From assembly GCA_037176885.1 (NCBI GenBank), contig JAWWNJ010000252.1:1-64000 (forward strand): a DNA stretch of 64,000 nucleotides, given 5' to 3'. The translations under genes were made by a program, and so were the position numbers. This stretch comes from Favolaschia claudopus (Eukaryota; Basidiomycota; Agaricomycetes; Agaricales; Mycenaceae). The notes below the pieces were generated by a model that saw only the letters and a program-made list of their open reading frames with translations, did not search any database and was not told the DNA's origin. This document shows, one piece after another, positions 55,436-64,000 of the stretch (position 1 is the stretch's first letter; each line of letters begins with the position of its first letter).

Positions 55436-55563
55436 GCGTCAACAACATTTTTCACGGGGTGCCAGGGATGCTGTCGCCTAAAAATAGATCCACAAAATTT
55501 AATCCAGAGCATTTTCCGAGAGCAGTGAAAGATGGGAACCATATCGTTCCGATCCAGCAGGAC

Positions 55564-55912
55564 CCCCGGCAACCACCTATGATGCCTGCCCGCGAAAAAA
55601 AAAAAATCGGATAAAACAAGCGCAAAATTGGCCGTCAGCCTGCCCGGATTCGGATAAAAAGTTGGCTCCAGGACAGCTAGAGCTGGCCAAAAATTCGGAT
55701 AAAACGGCGGGGTCGGCAGCTAGGTCTGGTTCAGGTTCGGATAAAATTTAGAGTTGGCCGCAGCTGCCGTGGACGGATTATACGAGCTTTGGTATAAATA
55801 TAGACATGTATTATTGCGTCGACTCTGCCGGCGTTTGGCTGGCGTCTAAGAGCTTGAAGGACAGGTTGAATAATGCAAGTCTTTTGTTTGCGTTTTTCCA
55901 AGTCACGCTCCG
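55564..55912 (-). repeat. Right copy of the inverted repeat pair, with a 96-bp GT...AG segment
   Basis: Reverse complement of 47381-47640 with many TTCGGATAAAA words. It contains an extra 96 bp (55769-55864) that starts GTGGACGG and ends AAGGACAG, and includes the TATA-like GGTATAAATATAG. The left copy joins the two sides exactly. Confidence 0.75.
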
Positions 55913-56059
55913 CATCACTTCTACGACGATTTTCTCGAAGCTCGCGCATCATGGCAGGCCTCGTTGAGGTTCTCGACTCAGATGACGAAGACCAGCTGCC
56001 GCCTTTCGATGCCCGCGAGTGGATCGGGAACAACAGAACATATCCCACACTGTGCAAAG

Positions 56060-56735
56060 TATTCATCATGAAATTCATGCAGATTGTTATGAAATTCAGG
56101 TTTCATGATGTTTTGTCATGAACGACGTTATGAATTTCAAGATGGCTTTCATGGTGCTCAGAAACTTGCTTTTGTGACAATATGGATTCATGACAAAACA
56201 TCATGAATTTTCGTCATGAAACAACTACTCAATTTTTTTTTTTGCTAAGTCCACCAGATGATGAGTGCATAGTGTGCTCATCCCAGTGTTACACCAATAC
56301 ATGGTGCTAGTAGGTCTGTCAACTACAGCCTATTGAAAATCCGTTGGTTAACAAGTCAATAGCTCAGTCAACAACTTGAGAACAGATACACTAGCGACAT
56401 GTATGGACTGGAATCCCATGTCCCTCAAAATCTTCATTAGTCTAAGAGTAATCATCCGTGTTGCGCTGCGCCACGGCAGTGCGGCGGTCCGGGGTTCGAC
56501 TCCGGCTGCCGGTAGCCCGATTTATTTGCCCCGCCCTGGCCTCCTTTTCATCATGTTTTGCCCTGAATTTATTAATGAAACATCATGAAAAATCATCATG
56601 AACAGCCCCATAATCATCATGAAAACACGACTCCGAGTCATGATGTTTTGTTATGAATTTCCGGTAAATCACCATGAATTTCCGGACAAATCGTCAGGAA
56701 AGTCATGACAAGAAACATCATGAATTTCATGACCC
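56060..56735. repeat. tRNA-like core inside TCATGAATTTCATGA words
   Basis: Palindromic words such as ATGAAATTCATG and TCATGATGTTTTGTCATGA recur about fifteen times on both sides (56065-56225 and 56570-56735). In the middle (56455-56530) lies a tRNA-like piece with a canonical B box GGTTCGACTCC at 56493-56503 and a GC-rich arm. The acceptor stem does not pair convincingly. Confidence 0.55.
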
Positions 56736-56739
56736 TTGG

Positions 56740-57232
56740 TTGGCACAGTGCCACTTATGCGCCACCCGAACTTGACGCGTATTGCACGCGTCAGCTGCGC
56801 ATTCCAAGGGAAATCAAGAGCGCATTTCCAAAGACTACCCTCAATGTCACAGCCTTCTTGCGCGTCGGGTTACCTGCTAAATCACACGCATTGGTATTTC
56901 CTGTCGCGAGCGCCTGCTTCTCCCCCTCGATGCCGAATATGGATATTGTTCAAACAATTGAGCATTTGAATACGCGGCAGCTACCCCCGAAGAAATACAT
57001 AGAGCAGCTGAGCAAAGAAGCCCGACAAGCGATACTAGACGGGAAATTATCAGTCCAGGACTCTCGCTATCCCAATATACGGTTCTCACTTTGGATTATT
57101 GCGGCGTGGCGATGGCTCGTTGAGATGACTGAAGCCCAAGAGCATTGGAAAGCAGCAGAAGAGTGGGTTAACAAGAAACAGCCTGCCCTGCCTGCGGCAG
57201 ATGCAGCCGCGGGATACCTTTCCGGCTTCTGA
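56740..57232 (+). pseudogene. N-terminal piece of a Ulp1-transposase-type gene
   Basis: The open frame reads IVQTIEHLNTRQLPPKKYIE and QDSRYPNIRFSLWIIAAWRW. The latter matches in kind the start of the fragment at 20.7 kb (VVDSRFPGTRFSFWVIATWR). This is the segment expected ahead of the Ulp1 protease domain. The frame ends at 57232, and a regulator fragment follows at once. It is on the opposite strand to the 17.5-20.7-kb gene and not part of the same copy. Confidence 0.5.
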
Positions 57233-57240
57233 CTGTTCCA

Positions 57241-58371
57241 ATATTGCAGCTGCATCAAACATTCCTACGCAAGTTTACGAGCACATGAGTGGCGGTCGCC
57301 AATTCCGAGCTGTTCCGCAAGCATTGCGCCAGCTCCATGTACCACAGTTTGCACTGGTCTCATCAAAATCCCGCAAACCAGATCAACCCAACCACAAAAC
57401 GTCGCCTATTCGGTGAGGAAGAGTGTATCTTGCGTACCAACTTGTGGGCAATTGTTCTCATCCATGACCGTGCCACCTCCCTTGTTCTGGGAAGACCCCT
57501 GAGTATTGTCGCATCTGACTTCAGTACTCCGCGCCCGTCTCAGTCTCACAGTGACTTTTCGAAGCACTTTGAGCTGAGCCACGTCATTGCCGAGATAGAA
57601 GCAGACATCATCAACTCACTTCATTCTCCCACTCATCAACCCAGTGAAGCCCTCATGCGTAATGCGAAGCGAATCTTCCAAAAGCTGTCAAAGCTCCGTG
57701 GCAGTCATTTAGAGTACGATCCTATGGATGACACAGAGGATGAGGGTCTCTGTCTGCTCAAAATTGAGGTTGCCCAACTTCATCTGCTGCGTGCTCTTTT
57801 CTGCTCCCCCAAGTTAAACTATTGGTGCAGACACAAAGCCCTCATTGATGGTGAGTGTGTAGTTCTTCTCTCATCGAATGCCTGGTGAATATCTGCTTCA
57901 GCAATTGTCACTTCCCACAATGTGATCATGTTACACACTCAGCTCATTCGTTTCCCGGATATCGGATTCTTTACATGTCTATCGGCCTTGTACATTGCCG
58001 CAACGGTAATTGTATACGGCCAGATCTCCCGCTGTGGGTGTCTGACCCTCCAGACTGCCACCGCAGATGTCTGGCGTGCCCTCGAAATGCTCCCACAGCA
58101 TTGGCGTTCGCGGTGGGAGGGTAAGAACATCAGCGCCAGTCGTCCTCTCATTTATGAGTTGGCTTCCAAGGTCATGTCCATCGATTTGGGGAGCATTCAA
58201 CCCGTCATAAGCTCTGACCTGTTGCCAGAGCCTGAGTGGGATGACTATCCAACAATTCCCTCACCCCTGCCCGACGCCGCTGCCGATAGAGACGCAGCCA
58301 GGCGCATCATTGACGACATCTCTACTGTATGGTTCTTCCCAAATGAGGATGGTATGGTGCAAATGAGCTAA
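57241..58371 (+). pseudogene. C-terminal half of a fungal-specific transcription factor
   Basis: Exon one (to about 57850) contains ILRTNLWAIVLIHDRATSLV, LGRPLSIVASDF and HVIAEIEADIINSLHSPTHQ, typical of the middle-homology (fungal_trans) region of Zn2Cys6 regulators. After a GTGAGT intron and CTCAG acceptor at about 57940, exon two reads LIRFPDIGFFTCLSALYIAA, ATADVWRALEMLPQHWRSRW and DAARRIIDDISTVWFFPNE, ending at 58371. No zinc cluster lies upstream: the 5' neighbour is a transposon fragment,so the gene is beheaded. A link with the Zn2Cys6 exon at 1.8 kb is possible but unproven. Confidence 0.6.
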
Positions 58372-58539
58372 AACACCACCAAACAAGAGGGCTTAAACCC
58401 AAACCGTAGCGTAGGCTGACCGGGAGCGTCTGAGGTGAAGTCAGGTAGATTGTGTATGTAGATGAAAACAGTTGCATCGAAATTGTATTATTCTTACTTC
58501 TGCGCAAGGTTGTGTATGCCGGTGCCCGGCCGACAGGTA

Positions 58540-59210
58540 TGACGTTCCGGATGTTGCAGAAACAAAATCAAGATATATATCTTTGGGAGCGCAACACATA
58601 TCTTTCCAGAGGGCTATGGTACTGTATGTTTGTATACAACTCGCTGGCAGCCTATTCGTCATTCCTCTCCCAGAAGGCCGTCTACGCCCCTCCCACTCGA
58701 TCTGAGTGCCACGAATCTCGGGTAAATCCGCGTCTTGGCAGCCCGCGCCCGTCACGTCGTCGCGCACTCGTCGCGCTCTTAAGTGTTGTGCCTGGCGCGC
58801 GCGCCTCCTGAGGCTACGCGTATCTCCTTCGCAGCTGGAATCCACAAGACTTAGACGGTACGACTGTGGCGGGAAAAACAACTAAGTAGATGGATGGAAG
58901 CCAAATTGTCCATGGTAGACAGATTTTGACGCGCCGTGTCATGGACGCAACAAGATTGACGAGCGCGAGCTGGGCTCTGGTCTGATGCGTAATGTGGGGA
59001 GAGGCAAGAATCTGTCATAATCTGAACGGCAACTGGACTGACTCGATCGCTAGCGCACTGTACGCCGACGACGGCCCGACAAACACAATGCTATTCGAAT
59101 TCATAGCCTGAACAGAGCCGTTTTGTACATTTCTGCGGACCTCCAAGAAGATATGTGTTGCGCTGGAAGATATATATCATGGTTTTGTTTTTGCAACATC
59201 CGGAACGTCA
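58540..59210. mobile_element. Inverted-repeat element with TA duplication (671 bp)
   Basis: Arms of about 75 bp begin TGACGTTCCGGATGTTGCA and include AAGATATATATC and GCAACACATATCTT. TA flanks both ends (58538-58539 and 59211-59212). The interior has no credible gene; a GCACTGTACGCC word at about 59056 resembles the word of the 29.8-kb array. Confidence 0.65.
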
Positions 59211-59341
59211 TAGACAGGAGGGGGAGCTTCCCGCTTTTTTGGACAATGTGATAATTGAACGCCGGTTACTTTCTGTGACACCGAGTATTCTTACGAAGAT
59301 GCAAATACTCTAGGTATACAAGATATCGCCAAGTGGATTTA

Positions 59342-59517
59342 CAGCCGTTCCGGAAAGTAATGAGAATGACAGAATTTTTTCCGCGCTTCTCAAAAAGGAA
59401 ATCCCCTGCTTTTCGAAAGGAGAGCCGAATTTGGACATGACAAGCGTTGAGGGGGGATTTCCTTTCCGGGAAGCGCAGAAAAAAAAGTTTCATTCTCATT
59501 ACTTTCCGGAACGGCTG
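59342..59517. mobile_element. Tc1/mariner-type MITE (176 bp)
   Basis: Ends CAGCCGTTCCGGAAAGTAAT, continuing GAGAATGA, are inverted over about 75 bp. TA flanks it at 59340-59341 and 59518-59519. A lone Tc1-like end (CGGTTACTTTCTGTGACACC then GAGTA) lies just upstream at 59262-59286. Confidence 0.8.
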
Positions 59518-59763
59518 TAAGTGGTGGTTGTATGCAAATATACAGCGTATCACAAGTCGATTGCAATTCTAAAAGCTTTATTGCTACATAGGCGCAACAT
59601 GGGGAAGTTGATCATGGAACTGCGGTGGACCAACCTTTGATGTGTTTACGCGCAGAGAGTATATGTGGCCAGACATCAGGAAAAACCGAAACTGCGCCAT
59701 AGACCGCCATAGACACTCAGAGTGCGTTATAGACGTTATAGTCGTCATAGTAGAAGACCCTGT

Positions 59764-60666
59764 CTACCATTCTCCAGCTGCGCTTAGTCCTAAAATTCAA
59801 CTATGTCCAATTCGCCGGTACCACCTACCGCCAAGTTGTCGGCACGGCTATGGGAACAGCATGCGCACCCACGTATGCTAACCTGTTCCTTGCTGGCTAT
59901 GAAGCGGCTGCGCTCGAGGATTTCACGACGACTCTCTTATTTTACCGACGTTTCATTGATGATACTTTTGCTATCATAAAAGGAACCTTGGCAGATGTAC
60001 GTCGATTCCAAGATCGCTTTGAGTCCCTCCACCCAAATATGAAGATGCAATGGTCGGAATCACAATACCGCCTTCCCTTCTTGGATGTCCACGTCGGGCT
60101 GGAACTCGATCCGAGATTTCCAGCTTTCAATCCGCGCAAACGGATTGTCACCGACGTGTATCAGAAAGCTCTCAATGCTTATCTATACATCCCATGGAAC
60201 TCCTGCCACTCCGAAGACTCCAAGCGTGCTTGGGTCAAGGGAGAACTCATCCGCTATGTGCGGATCTGTTCTATGTAAAGAGTCCGACTTCGCTAAAATT
60301 CGCCTCGAATTTGACCGTCGACTCCGTGCGCGGGGGTATCCAGGACGTTGGCTTCAACGGGTCTTTGAGGAAATTGAGTACAAGGCCGAGCGCCCAAAAG
60401 CGCTCACCACCTCTGCAGCCTCGGCAACAGAGGGCGGGCCCGAGCTCCATGTCCTTAAACTCACCCATAATCCAGTTTGGGACAGCATTAACTTGCGACC
60501 CGTCTGGCACGACCTCGAAGAGTCATTTAGCGCCCCGGGGAATGGCTATCCCCAATACCGCTTCATGGCCTCTTTCAAAAAACCGGTCGCGCTGGGTGAC
60601 CGGCTGAATGTTCACAACCGGGACACACTTGAAGCACACCATAAATCGGCAGTGTCGAACGTTTAG
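59764..60666 (+). pseudogene. Penelope/Coprina-type reverse transcriptase fragment
   Basis: The plus strand gives VLKFNYVQFAGTTYRQVVGT and AMGTACAPTYANLFLAGYEA, then YRRFIDDTFAIIKG with the catalytic DD pair, LPFLDVHVGL and the thumb-like YQKALNAYLYIPWNSCHSED. After a one-base shift near 60275 it continues DFAKIRLEFDRRLRARGYPG and stops at 60666. The order of motifs fits Penelope-like elements, of which Coprina-type members (often near chromosome ends) are known in fungi. The N-terminal fingers are missing, and no GIY-YIG endonuclease follows. A telomere-proximal location cannot be judged from this window. Confidence 0.6.
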
Positions 60667-60669
60667 GAC

Positions 60670-61180
60670 GGTTTTTTCTCAATCCCCGATGACCGCCGCG
60701 CACGACCCTTCGGGTCGCGCTCTACGGCGGCGGCCATCTTCGGATTTTCGAAAAGATTAATCGTACCTTATGTTCTTCTTCCATCTTATTCCAATCAACC
60801 TCTTCGCACCATTGTGGGCCTAGGATCGTATTTCAAGACCTTTGTTTTCTATGCCTCTGACCAGGCTCAAGGTTTTGTCACGCGTGAATGGGTAGAAAGG
60901 ATCATATTGGTTGAAATCTCGTTTACTCCGTCGTAAAATTGCTCTGCGTAATACAGGCGCATGGGCTAGCAGGAATATTCGAGGGGATGGGATATTAGGA
61001 CCACCATCCCGTGTTGAGTCCCGAAAGAGATTCCATGGATGGACCTAATAACGCGCGTCAGCTTGAGCACCGTTTTATGGTAGGGGAACTTCATCCACCT
61101 GATGAGTCACAGTGTGACGAAACGTTCTTGCGCACAACCAACAACGTCGTGGTCCCCGCCCCCGTTTCAATACCTGACTG
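60670..61180. other. No intact gene; probable decayed pol DNA
   Basis: This is the expected continuation of the gypsy pol gene on the minus strand, but frames are broken. A short repeat of GAGCGAAGCGA words (about 61205-61255) closes the readable part. Confidence 0.35.
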
Positions 61181-61574
61181 CCTGTATATCACCTACCTCG
61201 ACCGGTCGCTTCGCTCCCTGGTCGCACGGGCTCGCTTCGCTCGCCCGCACATTTCACTTCGAAAGCATGGCCATTATCATCGATGAGTGACGGGGAAGTT
61301 GAACTTTCAACTAGTAACCGTCTTCCGGAATCTCCAAATTGAAGGTAGGTTGATCCTTCCTCCCGAATGATTGAGATTGAATACTGATCGGCGAAATCGT
61401 TGCCCAGAATGAACGGTGTTGTCATGCCGTCGACAACATAGGCTTCAACATTGAACTTAACCGGCCCTTCTTGCGTGTGAAAGAAGAGGTCACAGCTCAC
61501 GAAGCCCGAAATGGATGATGATGTTCCAGTAACTTGAATAAGATTAACTTGATGTCCTTGCTTCACCTTGGGAG

Positions 61575-62780
61575 TAGTGCTGTCCATATTACGATAATAA
61601 TACGATTTTTGCCATATCGTATTATACCAATATCATATCACAGATTCTGGAGCCGTATCGTATCTGTATCTAACAATATCATATTATAACAATTTTTATC
61701 GTGATATAATTTTGTTATAATCCTAATACGGCTTCACCCCCTTTAAAGGTAGTTTTTTCAGCCCAGAAGAATGACACTCAGCTGTGCTTAATTGATAGAG
61801 CGCCTGTGAATGTGCTGCAACAGGATTGCAGCAGTTCTGTCTTAAGGCTCCAACCGTTTCCGTTTAAAACAGTTTAGAAACGGTTATAACCGTTTCCGTT
61901 TCCTTTTTATTTGCTGGAGGGCCCGAACCTTTTCTAAACTGTTTGTAAACGGTTTAAACGGTTGTTGGGAATTACGCGGCTATGGGTGTACTTGGCAGCC
62001 AAAATGCATGCAAATCTCACTCACCAGAGTGTGTCTTGAGGTCTCCCATCAGTCCGTCTTCCATCCCACTGGATTCTCGGCAGTCCCGGATAGTTCCGGC
62101 CACTGACCGTCGTGATGATGGGCATTCCCGATATGGTAAGTGAGCTCTCGAGGTCAACACCTGAATTTCATGGACTGGGTTACGAGAAAAAACCCGGGTG
62201 AGCCTGAAAATTTGTTCCCCCTGCACCGCCGGCCATAATCTGAAGCTTTACCCCGTCCTTTCGCGCTTTCTAGGAGGTTAGCAAAATCAACCGTTTATAA
62301 ACTGTTTTAAACTGTTTTAAACGGTTTTTTAACCGTTTCCGTTTGTTTTGCCCGGCCGAGCAAACGGAAACGAAAAGGTTGGAGCCTTATTCTGTCTCAT
62401 TTTCAACAAATTTTGCCAACTCTTCCTTCCAGTCCGGGTGCTGACTTTCCATCACGCCGATCATCAATCGCTGATCCGACTGTTTTGGTGAAGAATTTGT
62501 AGGGAGTTACATAGTAACTGAGAGTAATTCCTCGGGAGGAGGCTCGGAAGGTTGAGAATGACCAGCTCCAAGGCCTACCTCCAGCCGGAGTCTCCCCTGA
62601 AATGATACAAAAATAATATGCATAATACGGTCCTGTCATATCGTATTATACTCGTATTATAATCATATTATAACATTGCGTATTAATAATCTGAGCGACC
62701 TGCCAGGCTCGTATCGTATCCGTATTATCCATGTTATAATATTGTTATAATTTTTCGTATTATAATTTTGGACAGCACTA
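61575..62780. mobile_element. AT-rich hAT-type non-autonomous element (1.2 kb) in gypsy pol
   Basis: Ends TAGTGCTGTCC are inverted; long AT-rich arms repeat AATACGATA/TATTATAAC words. CTTGGGAG flanks it at 61567-61574 and 62781-62788, a perfect 8-bp duplication that also restores the pol frame when one copy is removed. It contains the element at 61843-62389. Confidence 0.85.
61843..62389. mobile_element. Second hAT-type element nested inside the first (547 bp)
   Basis: Ends TAAGGCTCCAACC are inverted, followed by AAACGG/CCGTTT words in both senses. TTCTGTCT flanks it at 61835-61842 and 62390-62397, a perfect 8-bp duplication. The frames within are not credible genes. Confidence 0.85.
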
Positions 62781-63362
62781 CTTGGGAGGATTTGCTAAGG
62801 AATTCAAGGTTTTGCGGGAGATCAAGGTAATATCAGAACCGGAATCAACAACAACGGTTATTGGATCCGTTGTCAAGCTTCCAACGGTTGCGTGTGCCTC
62901 AGTTGCACTCGAACCCAGGAAGGTACTGCCTGGTGGTCTCGCCATATGCTTACGCAGCTCGATAAGTGGAGCGAGCGGGGAAGTATCATGTGAATTGACC
63001 ACTCGGTAGTTGCATGCTTCAATTTCTCGGGCGAGTCTTCGACGCGATCGACGATTCAAGGCTGGTTTCACCGGTAATGACTTCGTATATTCAGGTGAAG
63101 CATCCTCAGTATCGGTTTCATCTGGCTCAGAATCGCCTTCCTCAGAGAATGGAGCATGACTTAGGGTATTTTCAGGTATATTCTCCGCAGAGGAATTGCG
63201 GATATAATCTTCATTATCTTCGAGAATGGTAGACGGAGAAAATGGATGCAAGTGAGAAAAAGGTTCGTCCTCTTCATCTTCAACTTCTTCGACGCGCGCT
63301 GCTCGCGAGTTTTTAGGCTCGCTGTTCCCCTTCAGTGCCGGTATATCATCCCCCCCCATTTT

Positions 63363-63996
63363 TTAAGTCAGCGCAGACTGAAGGGGCTGATCAAAACCCT
63401 GCTCTTCGTCCTCAACTTCTTGAGCCTCAATATCCTCAACACTTGCCGCAGCTAAGTTTGCCCTCGCGAACTTATTTCCTTTGAACGAATATTTACATTC
63501 GTTATCCCAGTGCAGTCCGCTCCCACAATGACGGCAAGGACGTGCACCTTTCGACGCGGGAGTCGCTTTCTTTGACACATTACTGTCGTCCTTTGGGAAT
63601 TTCGGCGGAGGCAGGGTTGAGGATGCACCAACAAGATGAGTCCGAGCCGAAGCATCTGATTTTTCGAACGGCTTCAAAGTCTGACGATCAGACTGATTTG
63701 TTCATTGGGAGATCCACTAAGGTGTCTTCATGGAAAATAATAGCGGCATGGAAGTCGGTAACAGTTTTGTATTTCTGGGTGTCCAAAATCGTAACCCAAG
63801 ACCGAGGTGCGCCGTTCATAATTTCCGAAATGATGGTTGAATCATCAAACGAGTATACAGAAGTAATTCCCTCGCGTTTGCGAATGAAATATTCTGACGG
63901 TTTTCCGCGACCGTGGCCAGCTTGCCGATAGAAGGCGCGCAAGGCTTTAGCTCGAGTTTTATCCAACCATTTGCTTGACAAGAAGAAATTTGCCAA
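63363..63996 (-). pseudogene. Ty3/gypsy Gag, C-terminal part
   Basis: Runs off the window end. Capsid-like residues (IRKREGITSVYSFDDSTIIS, IMNGAPRSWVTIL) are followed, after a frameshift near 63680, by a CX2CX4HX4C knuckle CRHCGSGLHWDNEC and an acidic tail. The Gag stop TAA (63363-63365) is in the same frame as the pol ATG four codons' distance or less downstream (63359), so Gag and pol are separated by a single in-frame stop plus one lysine codon. Confidence 0.7.
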
Positions 63997-64000
63997 AGCC

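Larger units (their letters stand above)
61189..63359 (-). pseudogene. Ty3/gypsy pol start (protease) interrupted by nested hAT elements
   Basis: The minus-strand frame from 63359 (MGGDDIPALKGNSEPKN) has an acidic linker, then PITVVVDSGSDITLISRKTL with the DSG active site of the aspartic protease, and NSLANPPK at 62789. Removing 61575-62780 and one 8-bp duplicate joins it in frame to VKQGHQVNLIQVTG and VEAYVVDGMTTPFILGNDF, completing the protease fold. Reverse transcriptase and integrase are not visible downstream. The frame is degraded after 61250 by a GAGCGAAGCGA insertion. Confidence 0.75.

Noticed and set aside
56455..56530. Functional tRNA gene
   Set aside because: The B box is good, but D-arm and acceptor pairing are not convincing, and it lies within a repeat.
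1797..58371. One split regulator gene joining the Zn2Cys6 exon with the C-terminus at 57 kb
   Set aside because: 55 kb and several transposons separate them, and no shared intron phase or paralogy could be shown.

Overview
This is a transposon-dominated window from a filamentous fungus, almost certainly an Agaricomycete (mushroom-forming basidiomycete). The evidence is many ~50-nt GT-AG introns inside genes, a Zn(II)2Cys6 regulator, a fungal NLR-type NTPase fragment, a Tnp2/Plavaka-like CACTA transposase, a Ulp1-protease/transposase fusion, basidiomycete-style copia and gypsy Gag proteins, and a Penelope/Coprina-type reverse transcriptase. I could not run searches; family names rest on motif recognition.

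Layout. 0-9.8 kb: a tRNA-like repeat, the first exon of a Zn2Cys6 regulator, a Pif1/Helitron helicase remnant, several non-autonomous inverted-repeat elements and a frameshifted coiled-coil gene. 9.8-17.4 kb: no intact gene; only coding-like scraps and word repeats. 17.5-23.4 kb: a broken Ulp1-transposase gene, a copia gag fragment with an LTR-like end, MITEs, the 3' end of a hAT element, and a second copy of the Zn2Cys6 exon that has lost its zinc cluster. 25.9-43.4 kb: the most interesting part, a 17.5-kb block bounded by long inverted repeats that begin CACAGCGG and flanked by a 3-bp direct repeat (TGT). It holds six multi-exon genes (an 891-residue protein of unknown function, a coiled-coil protein, a WD40 protein with a C-terminal membrane helix, a small proline-rich membrane protein, a CACTA-type transposase and a GIY-YIG/MUG113-like protein) plus a captured, decayed fumarate reductase fragment. 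I read it as one giant cargo-carrying CACTA-like transposon.

43.4-64 kb: nested repeats. They include a tandem A-B repeat; a gag-only copia element split by a 3.1-kb hAT transposon with a perfect 8-bp target duplication; a truncated NLR; a C-terminal zinc-domain pseudogene; inverted copies of a repeat that differ by a GT...AG segment; a second tRNA-like core inside palindromic words; the C-terminal half of a fungal transcription factor; a Penelope-type reverse transcriptase; and a gypsy gag-pol gene interrupted by a hAT element that itself carries another hAT element, each with its own perfect 8-bp duplication.

Few genes here can work as host genes. The best-preserved reading frames are the 891-residue gene, the WD40 gene, the small proline-rich gene and the CACTA transposase, all inside the 17.5-kb element.
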